A stretch of DNA of 64,000 nucleotides from JANMCE01 sp963791625 (lineage in GTDB: Bacteria; Actinomycetota; Acidimicrobiia; Acidimicrobiales; Ilumatobacteraceae): positions 248,001 through 312,000 of the forward strand of contig CAWBTA010000005.1 of assembly GCA_963791625.1 (NCBI GenBank), given 5' to 3'. The position numbers and the translations under genes are program-made. Shown here piece after piece: positions 11,601 through 19,300 of the stretch; the first letter of the stretch is position 1, and every line of letters starts with the position of its first letter. The notes beneath the pieces are model-generated. The model ran no database searches. It was not told the DNA's origin and was given only the letters and a program-made list of their open reading frames with translations.

Positions 11601-14600
11601 GGACCTCGGGGTCGACACCGCCGTCGCGCACAAGGCCAAGCGCTGCAAGGGCATCGCCGAGAGCGGGAACGGCGGCGGTCACGCGTTGGACCGCGCCCGA
11701 CACGAGCACGCGGACCTCGGGCACGGCGACGGTCGAGGTCACGCCATCGGCATCGGCCCGCACGATCCAGCGCTGGCGGAAGGCGTCGAATCCCTTGGCC
11801 TCGTGCAGCACGAGGCGGCACTCGACATCGGCCGGTTGGACGGGTCCATCGCCGAGGGGGACAGCCACCCGGGCCTGCATCCAGCGAAGTTCGAACTCGT
11901 CGCTCGCGGCACCCGGACCACCGACAAGCCATCCGTCGGTGATACCGAAGTGCACGTCGATGATGAGGCGTCGCCGGGTGCTCGCCGAAAGTCCGGTGAC
12001 GGTGTCGGCCCGCCCGAGCGCGGCCAACTCGACGATCGCGCCCACCCCGACCAGGACGCCTCCGATGTCGAGGTCGGCGACCGGGAGTTGGACGCCGACA
12101 TGGAGCGAGTCGTGCTCCGGTTCGACGGCGGTGGCCGCCTGCTCGGCGCGGTCAGCGATCGCTTCATCGACGAGCGAGGCGAGCCCGGCGACGAGCTGCT
12201 GTTCGGTCACAGACGCGAAGACCGCCGCCACGTTCAGGCCGGGCCGGATGGCCTCGGTGTCGGCCGGGGGAAGGCGGTCGGACGGTGTGCCGGGAGCGGC
12301 GTACGAGTTGGCGCGGGTGATCATTCGCCGCAGGCGATGACCCGACGTGCACTGCAACGCTTCGAGGTCTTCTGGCCACGCCGGGGCCGGCAATGACTCG
12401 ACCGAGACGAGGAATCGCAACGTGTCGGTGCGCAGACCCTCGACCGCCACCGGCCCCCAGGGCGTGCCGACGGTGACGACATCGGAGACCGCGGCAATCG
12501 ACGCGGCTGCCCGGATCGCAGCCGCACCCGCGGCGCCGTGGGCCACGATTGCGACGGGCGCGGTTCTCGTGGCCAAGAAGGCACCAAGGCGCGCCGCCTG
12601 CTCACCGATCGCACCTCGATCGGGGCGCAGCGTCGCAGCGTCGGTTGGTTCGGGCAGCCGAACGAACCACGCCCCGTCGCCGTCGGGAATCGTTGTCGAG
12701 GCCGGAACGGCACCCGCCAGGTCGACGGCCATGCCGACGGGCCGATCCGTCAGAATCGACGGTTCGCACCCGACGTACACGACGGCTCCAGGGATCGACG
12801 TGAAGACGTCGCCGAGCAGGTAGCCCTGATTGGCGAAGGCCGCGAGATCGTCGTAGCCGAAGCCGTCGAGCACAAGCGTCGTGACCCCGGTGGGCACGGT
12901 GGTGGGCAACCCGACGATGCCGTCGGTGCCGACCCAGCGCGCCACCAGCGCGGCCATCCCGTCGGCCAGCCCCGGCCGGGCCTGCAGCAGATCGGCGACA
13001 TCGGGCAACACCTCGGCCGCCGCCACCAAGGCCGCAACGGCACCATCGATCGTGGGGTCGGCGGTGCCGCCGGCCGAGATCGTGCCGAGCTGTTCGCTGT
13101 AGGGCGGGCATCCTGGTTCGAGCCATGCAGCAACACCCGGCGCCTGGCGATGGGCGGCGATGGGCGCGAGGTACGGCACGTCGGCCGTTCCGTAGCCGTA
13201 CAGCCGAGGCGTGGTGGTGGCGGCCAGCAGCCCGGCGACCGGGGCGAGCAGTCGGCGCAGCACGGCGCAGTCGAGCAGGGTGTCGGGCAGCCACGCCTGC
13301 ACCGCGGCGACCGGATCGGCGAGCAGGCCGCCCAGCGCCAGTCGAGGCGCGCCACCTTCCCATCCGGCGAGGGTGACGAGGGCGTCCGCTCCAGGGAGCC
13401 CGACGTGACGAAGCAGCACCGCAAGGATGCGCTCGATAGCGAGCCAGTCGGGCGCGTCGAACACCAGCGTCCCGTCGACGCGGCGGGGCAGTGGCACGGG
13501 CAGCGTTCGCACCGCACCGGTGGCTGAAGTCGGGGCCACGACGATGGCCAGACCCTCGGCGTCGAGGTCGACAAGGAGTCCGAACGCGGCCGTCCACCCG
13601 GCTCGAACCTCAAGAGCGTCGGCACGGAACGTCAGCGGCCCGACCGCCAGCGCCAGTTCGCCGGCGTCCTGCCGCCGCAGGAGTACCGCGGCGTCGACCG
13701 TGTCGAGAAACGACACGGCGGGCGTCGCAAGATCGACCCGTAGCAGCACGGCCGACGCCGAGACGGCCAGGGAGTGATCGCCGAGCACGTCGAGTTCGTG
13801 GCCGACCTCGAATGCGACCGTGACGACCGAGCCGACCCGCGTGATGAGCAGGTCGATTCCGGCGGGGAGGTCGATCCGCCACGGATCGGTCGGCGTGCCC
13901 CCTCCCGGCACGGCGACCGCGGTGCCGGTGAGCAGTTCGGCCGCCGCCGCAACGACATCAGCCAGACCGCTCGCCGAAGCGACGAGATCGATCCAGTAGC
14001 CGCGGATCGCACCGAACGGGTCGGCCAGCACGGCGACCGGATCGAGCGCCGTCACACCGGCCGGCGGCGCGAGGCCGAGCAGCGCGGCCGCCAGCGAGCC
14101 AGCCGCGCCCAACCCGTCGAGCGCGGTGACGAGCGCATCGCCGACCACGTCACCGGCGGCGTCGAGCGCAGCATCGGGCGAGCTGAGATCGAGGATCGGA
14201 TGGACCCGGCCGTTGAACGTGACGTCGTGCAGCGTGAGCGTGAATGCCGGCCGACGCGCCGCGTCGAGCACGACACCGGCACGCAAACTGCCGACCGATG
14301 GTGAGCCACCGAGAAGAGCGGCACCGCCGGCGTCGGCACCGAACACGGCCTCGACGCGCAGCGTGGGTACGGCGATGATCGAGCCGGTGCCGATGTCGAG
14401 TCGGAACAGTTCGGCCTCGGCATGCACCTGCGCGCCGACGCCGGTGGTGAAGCCGACATCGATCCACGGCGTGAGTTCGAGATGCCCTCCGGTGCCCATC
14501 GCCGTTCGCACCCCAACGCAGAACGTGAGCGGGCCGGCGTTGATGCAGACTGCGTCGTTGGCGGCGTCGACATCCGCGCCGATGAGGTCGGCCAGTTCAC

Positions 14601-15480
14601 CGAGCCAGGCATCGTGGGCGTCGCCGTCGTTGATCACTGCGTCGAGCCACGACACGATTGCGTCGATGCCGCGGGTGGCCAGATCAGCGAGCGGGAACGC
14701 CGGGATGTCGGCGACCGTCCGCAGGCCGAGCAGCCCGGCCAGCGCGGTGAACGGACGCACGGCGGCGTCGTTCTCGTCGAGGGCGTCGGCCTGGGCCCGC
14801 ACGACCGACAGCAGTAGATCGAGCAGGTCCGAACCGAGGTCATCGACCGAGTCGGCATCCAACCGGAACGTCGTCGGCTGCGTGGCGCCCGGCAGCAGCA
14901 CGTCGCGCAGTTCGAGGTCGATGCCGAGCTCGTCGTCGGGGTGGGTCGGGATCATGGCGGTCAACGCCACGCCGCCGATCACGACGGCGTCGAACGTTGC
15001 GTCGATACTCACACCGATGCGGCCGCCGCGGTTCCCGAGCGCCGACCAGGCCGGGTTGCCGATCGGGGCCGGGCGTCCGGCGCGAGCCATGCGGAACACG
15101 GGGGCGTGGACCCGAGTCGTGACCTGCACCTCGCCCGGAGCGGTGGCGTGCTCGACACCGACGCCGACCAGTACGTGGTCGGTGGTGGTGTCGTCGATCA
15201 CCGCCGAAACGGTGACGCGTCCCTCCACGAACAACGGCACCCAGACCGCGCCGTCGCGGGTCGAACGATCGGGGGCCCCGAGCAGCGCGTCGACGAATTC
15301 GACGAGCGCGTCACGTTGGTCGTCGATCGACACGACGGTGCGGAGCCCGCGTTCGTTGGCGGTGCTCCCACCGACTGGGTCGGAGAACCACGACGCGTTG
15401 ACATTCCTATTCGCATCAAGCATGCCGAGCGCGGCGGCGAGATCGGCGAACGAGCCGAGGGCGTCGACGTCGAGACTCAT
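5593..15480 (-). CDS. Giant DUF6603-like protein (3,295 aa) with an embedded inactive hydrolase-like segment
   Basis: I chose the ATG at 15480 because it overlaps the upstream stop as ATGA; an in-frame ATG at 15492 would add four residues. The protein is made almost entirely of alternating short hydrophobic and polar stretches, typical of long beta-rich folds, without a signal peptide or obvious membrane helix. Residues about 2150-2580 (DNA about 9030-7735) contain a Gly/Phe/Trp-rich region with SVFGGYTTTDGSPSFFVFGA, GIGGGLGINRGLRVP and GFAFAVWWKGALAGQFVLTL, which I match from memory to DUF6603. Residues about 880-1090 resemble a lipase or esterase fold: AHGAAGA sits where GHSxGG would be, followed by VVTVGTPWGP. 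The nucleophile serine is replaced by Gly, so that segment is probably not catalytic. The protein ends in a basic tail. It is the core of a five-gene overlapping operon of unknown role. Confidence 0.88.
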   Translation of the reverse strand: MSLDVDALGSFADLAAALGMLDANRNVNASWFSDPVGGSTANERGLRTVVSIDDQRDALVEFVDALLGAPDRSTRDGAVWVPLFVEGRVTVSAVIDDTTTDHVLVGVGVEHATAPGEVQVTTRVHAPVFRMARAGRPAPIGNPAWSALGNRGGRIGVSIDATFDAVVIGGVALTAMIPTHPDDELGIDLELRDVLLPGATQPTTFRLDADSVDDLGSDLLDLLLSVVRAQADALDENDAAVRPFTALAGLLGLRTVADIPAFPLADLATRGIDAIVSWLDAVINDGDAHDAWLGELADLIGADVDAANDAVCINAGPLTFCVGVRTAMGTGGHLELTPWIDVGFTTGVGAQVHAEAELFRLDIGTGSIIAVPTLRVEAVFGADAGGAALLGGSPSVGSLRAGVVLDAARRPAFTLTLHDVTFNGRVHPILDLSSPDAALDAAGDVVGDALVTALDGLGAAGSLAAALLGLAPPAGVTALDPVAVLADPFGAIRGYWIDLVASASGLADVVAAAAELLTGTAVAVPGGGTPTDPWRIDLPAGIDLLITRVGSVVTVAFEVGHELDVLGDHSLAVSASAVLLRVDLATPAVSFLDTVDAAVLLRRQDAGELALAVGPLTFRADALEVRAGWTAAFGLLVDLDAEGLAIVVAPTSATGAVRTLPVPLPRRVDGTLVFDAPDWLAIERILAVLLRHVGLPGADALVTLAGWEGGAPRLALGGLLADPVAAVQAWLPDTLLDCAVLRRLLAPVAGLLAATTTPRLYGYGTADVPYLAPIAAHRQAPGVAAWLEPGCPPYSEQLGTISAGGTADPTIDGAVAALVAAAEVLPDVADLLQARPGLADGMAALVARWVGTDGIVGLPTTVPTGVTTLVLDGFGYDDLAAFANQGYLLGDVFTSIPGAVVYVGCEPSILTDRPVGMAVDLAGAVPASTTIPDGDGAWFVRLPEPTDAATLRPDRGAIGEQAARLGAFLATRTAPVAIVAHGAAGAAAIRAAASIAAVSDVVTVGTPWGPVAVEGLRTDTLRFLVSVESLPAPAWPEDLEALQCTSGHRLRRMITRANSYAAPGTPSDRLPPADTEAIRPGLNVAAVFASVTEQQLVAGLASLVDEAIADRAEQAATAVEPEHDSLHVGVQLPVADLDIGGVLVGVGAIVELAALGRADTVTGLSASTRRRLIIDVHFGITDGWLVGGPGAASDEFELRWMQARVAVPLGDGPVQPADVECRLVLHEAKGFDAFRQRWIVRADADGVTSTVAVPEVRVLVSGAVQRVTAAVPALGDALAALGLVRDGGVDPEVLDRLLHDPVLTVSAARATTDDLASALRALVPGATGSGSSVAFSADTASAEFDLATGTLTVSATSAPTGLPAATLSLTAGPASVLMHVELGTLDADRGGLRLVADASSGVGATSSSIALHWAAPGGAVPRSIPLLPFTASTDTVTDLLATLVPAAGLQLVAEAARRRATSGQLDAVLDAVGLLSPPADGPRFVVLPFGLVAAPGAWLRRALDAWRTDLTGAATGLLDALAPLVASGPLNANVWPLVSGAALQRVVTDGRLCATVLASHAATVGTGASASTVTFELDGGVCIGSSGSPQPALTATVLLGASGVRLTLTPNLTVELVRASAAPLRLYPGPVSIGDVVGGVATMVLPPVMDALMNHRTDAGSDLVKRAGQAVFDLAGALDLLTNDLADDAKLLVFATNPSQRLLDRLPQLAATAIAAVGDALDGVGTAVTVTTGATSVDLAIGTAVVVSFGTSLTTPWVSLRAATTLESIGPLAVDELRLDANGVSVAVRVGPAEFDLGGAVLRPLLAVAVGPAFGTSGRMAALGLAVSDDESVQFRWGLDALPPTVAVVTSTGTGETVDTDAAAVALRLSAIAATLAMSVAMPALSNLLDTPVAGVEPGDLLQGVVFTDTTASRTVDAAFFTDLLDADALIGRLQRLAWNFASSPLALTIGDATIGLTSVPLTGSREQVGVRLSLAPGKRLTLVDNDLRVDLEMDGSWIDPDVVADGLTVLILSGDPNVAGFGFEFAPGFVVAGVGLRVLQQSGPLLDLGGITLDAIALHLYGEVSDAGVGGGARIRLDGLAVAPAGSGGTNAVANSIMSDAGSAGKANRPVLAPSLAMQKHPGDAAMSVSLGLADPPGPWWVLVQRQLGPLYVGRVGLDTAEADGRITRITLLFDGSVSLFGLTASVDQLSLSWLGGDPFRLDQWAVDVAGFAVSADLSGVSLAGGLLKTTYEGEAAYVGMLLGRFGIYGLSVFGGYTTTDGSPSFFVFGAVNGPIGGPPAFFLTGIGGGLGINRGLRVPSDMSTFNDYPFIQALDPAASAPTDPMAELRELSAYFPPQSGTFWFAAGISFTSFALVDGVAVVSVAFGNGLEINLFGLARMALPRPEAALVSIEIGLLARFSTTEGVFSIQGQLTDNSWLLYEDVRLTGGFAFAVWWKGALAGQFVLTLGGYHPDFERVGYPVVPRLGITWQVTDDIVLKGGSYFALTSEALMAGTDAEVSANFGWAWARLAFGAHGIVYFDPFWFEVKVYVEISAGVKIKTWLGTFSFSVSMGAQVKVWGPDFSGEAKFGVGPCTLTVGFGSERRIEPETLLWAAFVAKYLEDAGGGQARALSSITGRGTLPASTNGAIGAPSSDGTPERPFEVFAEFEITFVTSVPATVVRGAIDRIKDLVPLRSDGATISLGLAPMRAGGLRSELNVSLTKLDAATGQWVPKLAEASILAANIEAAQPTATGSAVLIDFFPLGVWGEATAAGGTTAALPAGDVVSAGKGLKLVAEAVIPPQTGPEIDYYRTENGWKPLPLQATATGRTAMLTTGAGYVTDPATVTEALTHASATLFRPAVAVASLPAGVLATGARSRLAAASFVGERAAPPLFGTLTDGMARANTASTRGSVLPPKPPVTYAGMREPTVLAHLTGGSVSAARSPITTVGDTDPPRRPAPTLESVRERLSAQLPLKLVLSAPPGAPGRTLLAPVVPFTEAPPARRAHVTGYDGAELSGLVAGLGSGEARRTARTVAPGDVVVLDARDADADTDPERRPRLGVDGPAMVVMLRSDGSPSAVECTPGGLLRVPPHTRLIAVQAGAAAVAADRFAGWHATSRVASVGTNSALAAGCLLDVERATAGAPVGWARAADVVRDAASVTTRFHEPVTTVVLVLAGADPTRIDDVALDLQGGTVASVGGRPEPPAVALIGSAAVLAYRVTPTAGAPMSVTVRAGGSWVPAGVLGGTLEPKAVVEAVAADGIAALTGRFAAPAADAKRVTIAWRNPPGYRPPRPAVDRRPIRTSRRTRGSR

Positions 15481-15992
15481 ACGTCGGCCCATCGGATCGT
15501 GTGTCGGTCCATGCTCCCCACCAGCAGCACGCCGGGAATCGACACGACCGACGCGGGTATCCGGGCTCGGCCGGCCTTGTCGTCACCGTGACGGGCCGCG
15601 ACCTGCTGCGCGAGGTGGATCAGCGTCTCGTGCGAAAAGGCAACGAGAGCGTCCGACCAGATGGCCAGCACCAGTTCGCTGCCCGTCGGCCGGGCGCTCG
15701 TGGCCATCACCAGCCCGGCGGCTCGACGGCGCGACCCGACGGCGAATGTGACCCGCACGACATCGGGCGCCGGCAACTCGTCGCACCGAACCGGCACCAC
15801 GACCGTGACGAGCCCGTCGCCACACTCGATCGTGACCTCGCCGGTCTCCACGAGCAGCTCCGACGCGCCGAGCTGCCACACGACCCGGGCACGACCAGCG
15901 GGAAGGTCGGCAACCAACCTGGCACTCTCGGGCGCGAGCCGGTGGAGTTCATCCTGCGGGACGCGTTCGATCTCCAACTCCCGAACGGACAT
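15477..15992 (-). CDS. Uncharacterised 171-aa protein, first gene of the DUF6603 operon
   Basis: I placed the start at the ATG at 15992 (MSVRELEIERVPQDEL) because GGGAGG lies seven bases upstream; an in-frame ATG at 16010 would add MAGRSA but has a poorer site. The product is small, acidic and beta-rich, with VVWQLGASELLVETGEVTIE near residues 40-60 and a C-terminal GVLLVGSMDRHTIRW. It has no signal peptide, helix-turn-helix or known catalytic motif. Its stop overlaps the ATG of the giant gene by four bases, so the two are probably translated together. As first gene it may encode a small partner or adaptor of the giant protein, but nothing in the sequence proves this. The upstream 300 bases should hold the operon promoter. 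Confidence 0.8.
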   Translation of the reverse strand: MSVRELEIERVPQDELHRLAPESARLVADLPAGRARVVWQLGASELLVETGEVTIECGDGLVTVVVPVRCDELPAPDVVRVTFAVGSRRRAAGLVMATSARPTGSELVLAIWSDALVAFSHETLIHLAQQVAARHGDDKAGRARIPASVVSIPGVLLVGSMDRHTIRWADV

Positions 15993-16010
15993 CGCGGACC
16001 TCCCTGCCAT

Positions 16011-16321
16011 GGGACACCCCTTCCCATCCGGCCCCCAGAGTGAGCCGGTAATCCAACCGATCTACCACCGTCAGCAAGTACAGATCAAGGACGTTCGCGC
16101 ATTCAGCGTTCGAAATCGGCCGAATCCGCTCCATATCGCGCCAATAGTCATGTCATCTCGCGGAGGGTGGCGCATCCGGCGACTTCTTCCCCATGTCTTT
16201 CGTGTGCTTGATGCGCGTGTGAATGCCCAACGAGATGAAGATGAGCCAACCGCAGGATGTGTTTGTTGAGCCGACCGCGTATGCCTATGACGCTCGACCG
16301 ACGGAGCGACACTGGGCGCGC
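16011..16321. other. Intergenic region upstream of the DUF6603 operon
   Basis: About 310 bases lie between the first gene of the operon and the hairpin after the surface-protein gene. Short open frames on both strands show no homology that I recognise. The operon promoter must lie here or be absent, but I see no convincing pair of -35 and -10 boxes. Confidence 0.5.
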
Positions 16322-16374
16322 AAAGCGCACGAACGACCTACGAGTTGGAACTCGCTCAGTCGTTCGCGCGCTTT
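16322..16374. terminator. Long nested hairpin, likely terminator of the surface-protein gene
   Basis: Arms AAAGCGCACGAACGAC (16322-16337) and GTCGTTCGCGCGCTTT (16359-16374) pair at 15 of 16 positions. The loop contains a second perfect hairpin, CGAGTT-GG-AACTCG. It starts 13 bases past the stop of the minus-strand giant gene. There is no long T-run on either side, so it would be a T-poor terminator of the sort common in high-GC genomes. Confidence 0.7.
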
Positions 16375-16386
16375 ACCCTGCTGCGA

Positions 16387-19300
16387 TCAGGCCAGCCGTC
16401 GGCGGCGGCGGCCTGCGATGACCGCGACGATCCCGGAGCCCGAGAGCGCTGCTGCTGCCAGCATCATCCCGGCAAGCTGGGCGCCGGTGACGGGTAGGCC
16501 GATTGCGTTCTCGCCGAACTCCGTGACGATTACGGTCTCGCCCGAATGGACGGTCACCGAAACGTCGTCCGGGGTTGTTGACCTGTAGCCAAGGGGTTGC
16601 ACTTCCTTGACGACGTAGTCGCCGATCGGAACGTTGGTGAACGTGAAGGCACCGTTTCCGTCGGTCGTGGTGGTGGCAATGATCGTGCCGTTCTTGTCGA
16701 CAAGATTGATGACCGTGTTGGCGAGCGGCTTCTCACCGCTGTCATGAACACCGTTTCGGTTCTTGTCGATGAACACCCTGCCGGTGATCGTGCCTGGTGG
16801 CACAACGCCGGCGTCGATGTCGAGTCGATGCTGGCCAAGACCGAGTGTCACGATCGAGGTACGACCTGTGGTGCCGTCGAAGTCACTGTCGTCCTCGCCC
16901 CCGCCAAGCGTCTTCGTTGGGACGAAGCCGCCGGTGAGATTGACTTCGAGAATGTAGGAACCGGCCGGCAGATCGTCGAACAGGTAGAAGCCGGGACCCC
17001 CATCATCGGTTGCCGCGAAGGTCCGCAGGCTCGCACCTACGGTGCCGGTCGTCACCGTACTTGCGTAGAACGTACCGTCAGCGTCATACAGTTTGACGGT
17101 CACCCCGCCGATGCCGGGTTCGTCGGCGTCCTGGATGCCGTTGTCATTGAAATCTGTCCAGACCCGGTTGCCGATCGATCCGCCATACTCGGCGAACAGA
17201 TAGCCGCTGGCGTCGAAAGCTGGTGGCAACACGACCGTGGTTATCGTGTCGTTGCACGGCGCCACCGTTGGTGTGGTGACGCAGGGTGTTCCACCAGCCG
17301 TGCCCGGCGTGTTCACGCCGTTCTCGTATCGCGCCGGCTGGATCTCGGTGATCGAGTAAGTGCCCTTCGGCAGGTTCGAGAACACGAACGTGCCGTCGGT
17401 GCCCGTTGTTTTCGTCGCTGTGACCGGCCGATCATTGACGTCGGTACCGGTCAAGGTGACCGTTACACCGGGCAGCCCCTTCTCGGGTGCGGTCTTGGTG
17501 GAGTCACGATTCGTGTCGGTGAAGACTGTGCCGGTGATCGAGGCTGTTGTGTCACCGAAGTTCGTCACAACATCGGACGCCGGAGCGACGCTTACCGAGA
17601 CGTCATTCGGTGTCGATGACCCGTACGCCTGCGGCTGGGTTTCGCTCACCGTGTACGAACCGCCCACCACTTGCTCGATGAGGTAGTGACCGGCGGAATC
17701 GGTCGTTGCCGTCAACCCAGTCGGAGCGCCCAACGCGTCGAGGAGCTGCACCGGAACACCGGCAATACCCGTTTCGTCTGGGTCCTGCACGCCGTTCTTG
17801 TTGGCGTCGTGGAACACGACACCTGCCACCGTGGCGAGCGTGTCACCGAAGTTGTTTCCGGCTGCACCGGTCGGTGTGAGCGTCACCGCAATGGTGTTCG
17901 GCGTCGATGAGCCGTAGCCCACTGGCTGCACTTCACGCACGATGTACTCACCAGGCGGCAGATCGCTGAACGCGTAGCGGCCGGTACTGTCGGTCGCGGT
18001 CGTCGCGATGATTGCGCCAGTAACCGGATCGACCAGTTCGATCGTGACCGGGATCGGCAGCGGGTGATCGATGCCATCGATCCCTCCATCACGATTGACG
18101 TCCACGAAGACCATTCCACTGATCGGAGCGCCCTTCTCGGTGAACTGGTAGCCGGTACCGTCCTGACCGGCCGGAACCGCGATCGCGGTGACGCTGTCGG
18201 CGCCAAGTGTCCCTGCCAACGTTCCGGCAAACTTCCCGACGTAGTCGCCGTTGTCGGTGTAGCCGACGGGCTGTGACTCGGCCACCGAGTAGGTGCCGGC
18301 CGGAAGCCCCACGAAGGAGTAGCTTCCGTCGACGCCTGTCAGGGTGGTAACGGTCGTCGCGTCAGGCTTGGTGAGCGTCACCGTGATACCGCTGAGGGCA
18401 ACGTCGGTGGAGTCGAACACACCGTCATTGTTGAGGTCCACATAGACGCTTCCCGACATCGTGGACAGCGTGTCACCAAAGTTCACACCGGTGGTACCGG
18501 TGAGGGCCAGGGTGACCGGGTGCGAGTTCGGTGTCGCCACTGACGAGCCATAACCCACTGGCTGCGTTTCCACAGCCGTGTAGTCACCAGCCGGCAGATT
18601 CGGGAAGCTGTATGCACCCGTCGTCGGATCAGACGTCGTGGTCGCAACCACCGTCACACCATCAGCAGCCAACAACGTGACCGTCGTCGACAGGCGAGCC
18701 GTCTCGGTTGCGTCAATCACACCATCACGATTCACGTCATAGAACACCGTGCCACTGATCGCCGCACCCAGTTCACCAAACGTGTAATCGATGCCATCCT
18801 GACCAACCGGCACCGCAATCGCCGTCACTGTGTCAGCACCAACCGTTCCCAAGAACGATCCGGCCTCATCGACACCATCGTTATACGCCGCAGGCTGCGT
18901 CTCGGTCACCACATACGTGCCGGCCAGCAGATCCGTGAAGCTGTACGAACCATCCGTCGCCGACGTCGTCGTAACCGTCGTGTTATCGGGCATCGTCAAG
19001 GTCACGGTGACCCCGCTGATGCCCGGCTCACCAACGTCGACAGCGCCGTTGTTGTTCTTGTCGTTGAACACCGTTCCCGACACCGTCGAGAGCGTGTCAC
19101 CAAAGTTGATCCCGGTAGCGCCGGTAAGGCCAAGGGTGACCGGGTGCGAGTTTGGTGTCGCGACCGAGGAGCCATAACCCACTGGCTGCGTCTCCACCAC
19201 CGTGTACGAACCGGCCGGAAGATTCGGGAAGCTATACGCACCCGTCGTCGGATCCGACGTCGTCGTCGCCACAACTGTCACACCATCAGCCGCCAACAGC

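Noticed and set aside
1..15992. Extracellular contractile injection system
   Set aside because: The unknown operon proteins first suggested one, but no sheath, tube, baseplate or AAA+ ATPase motif is present in the visible part.
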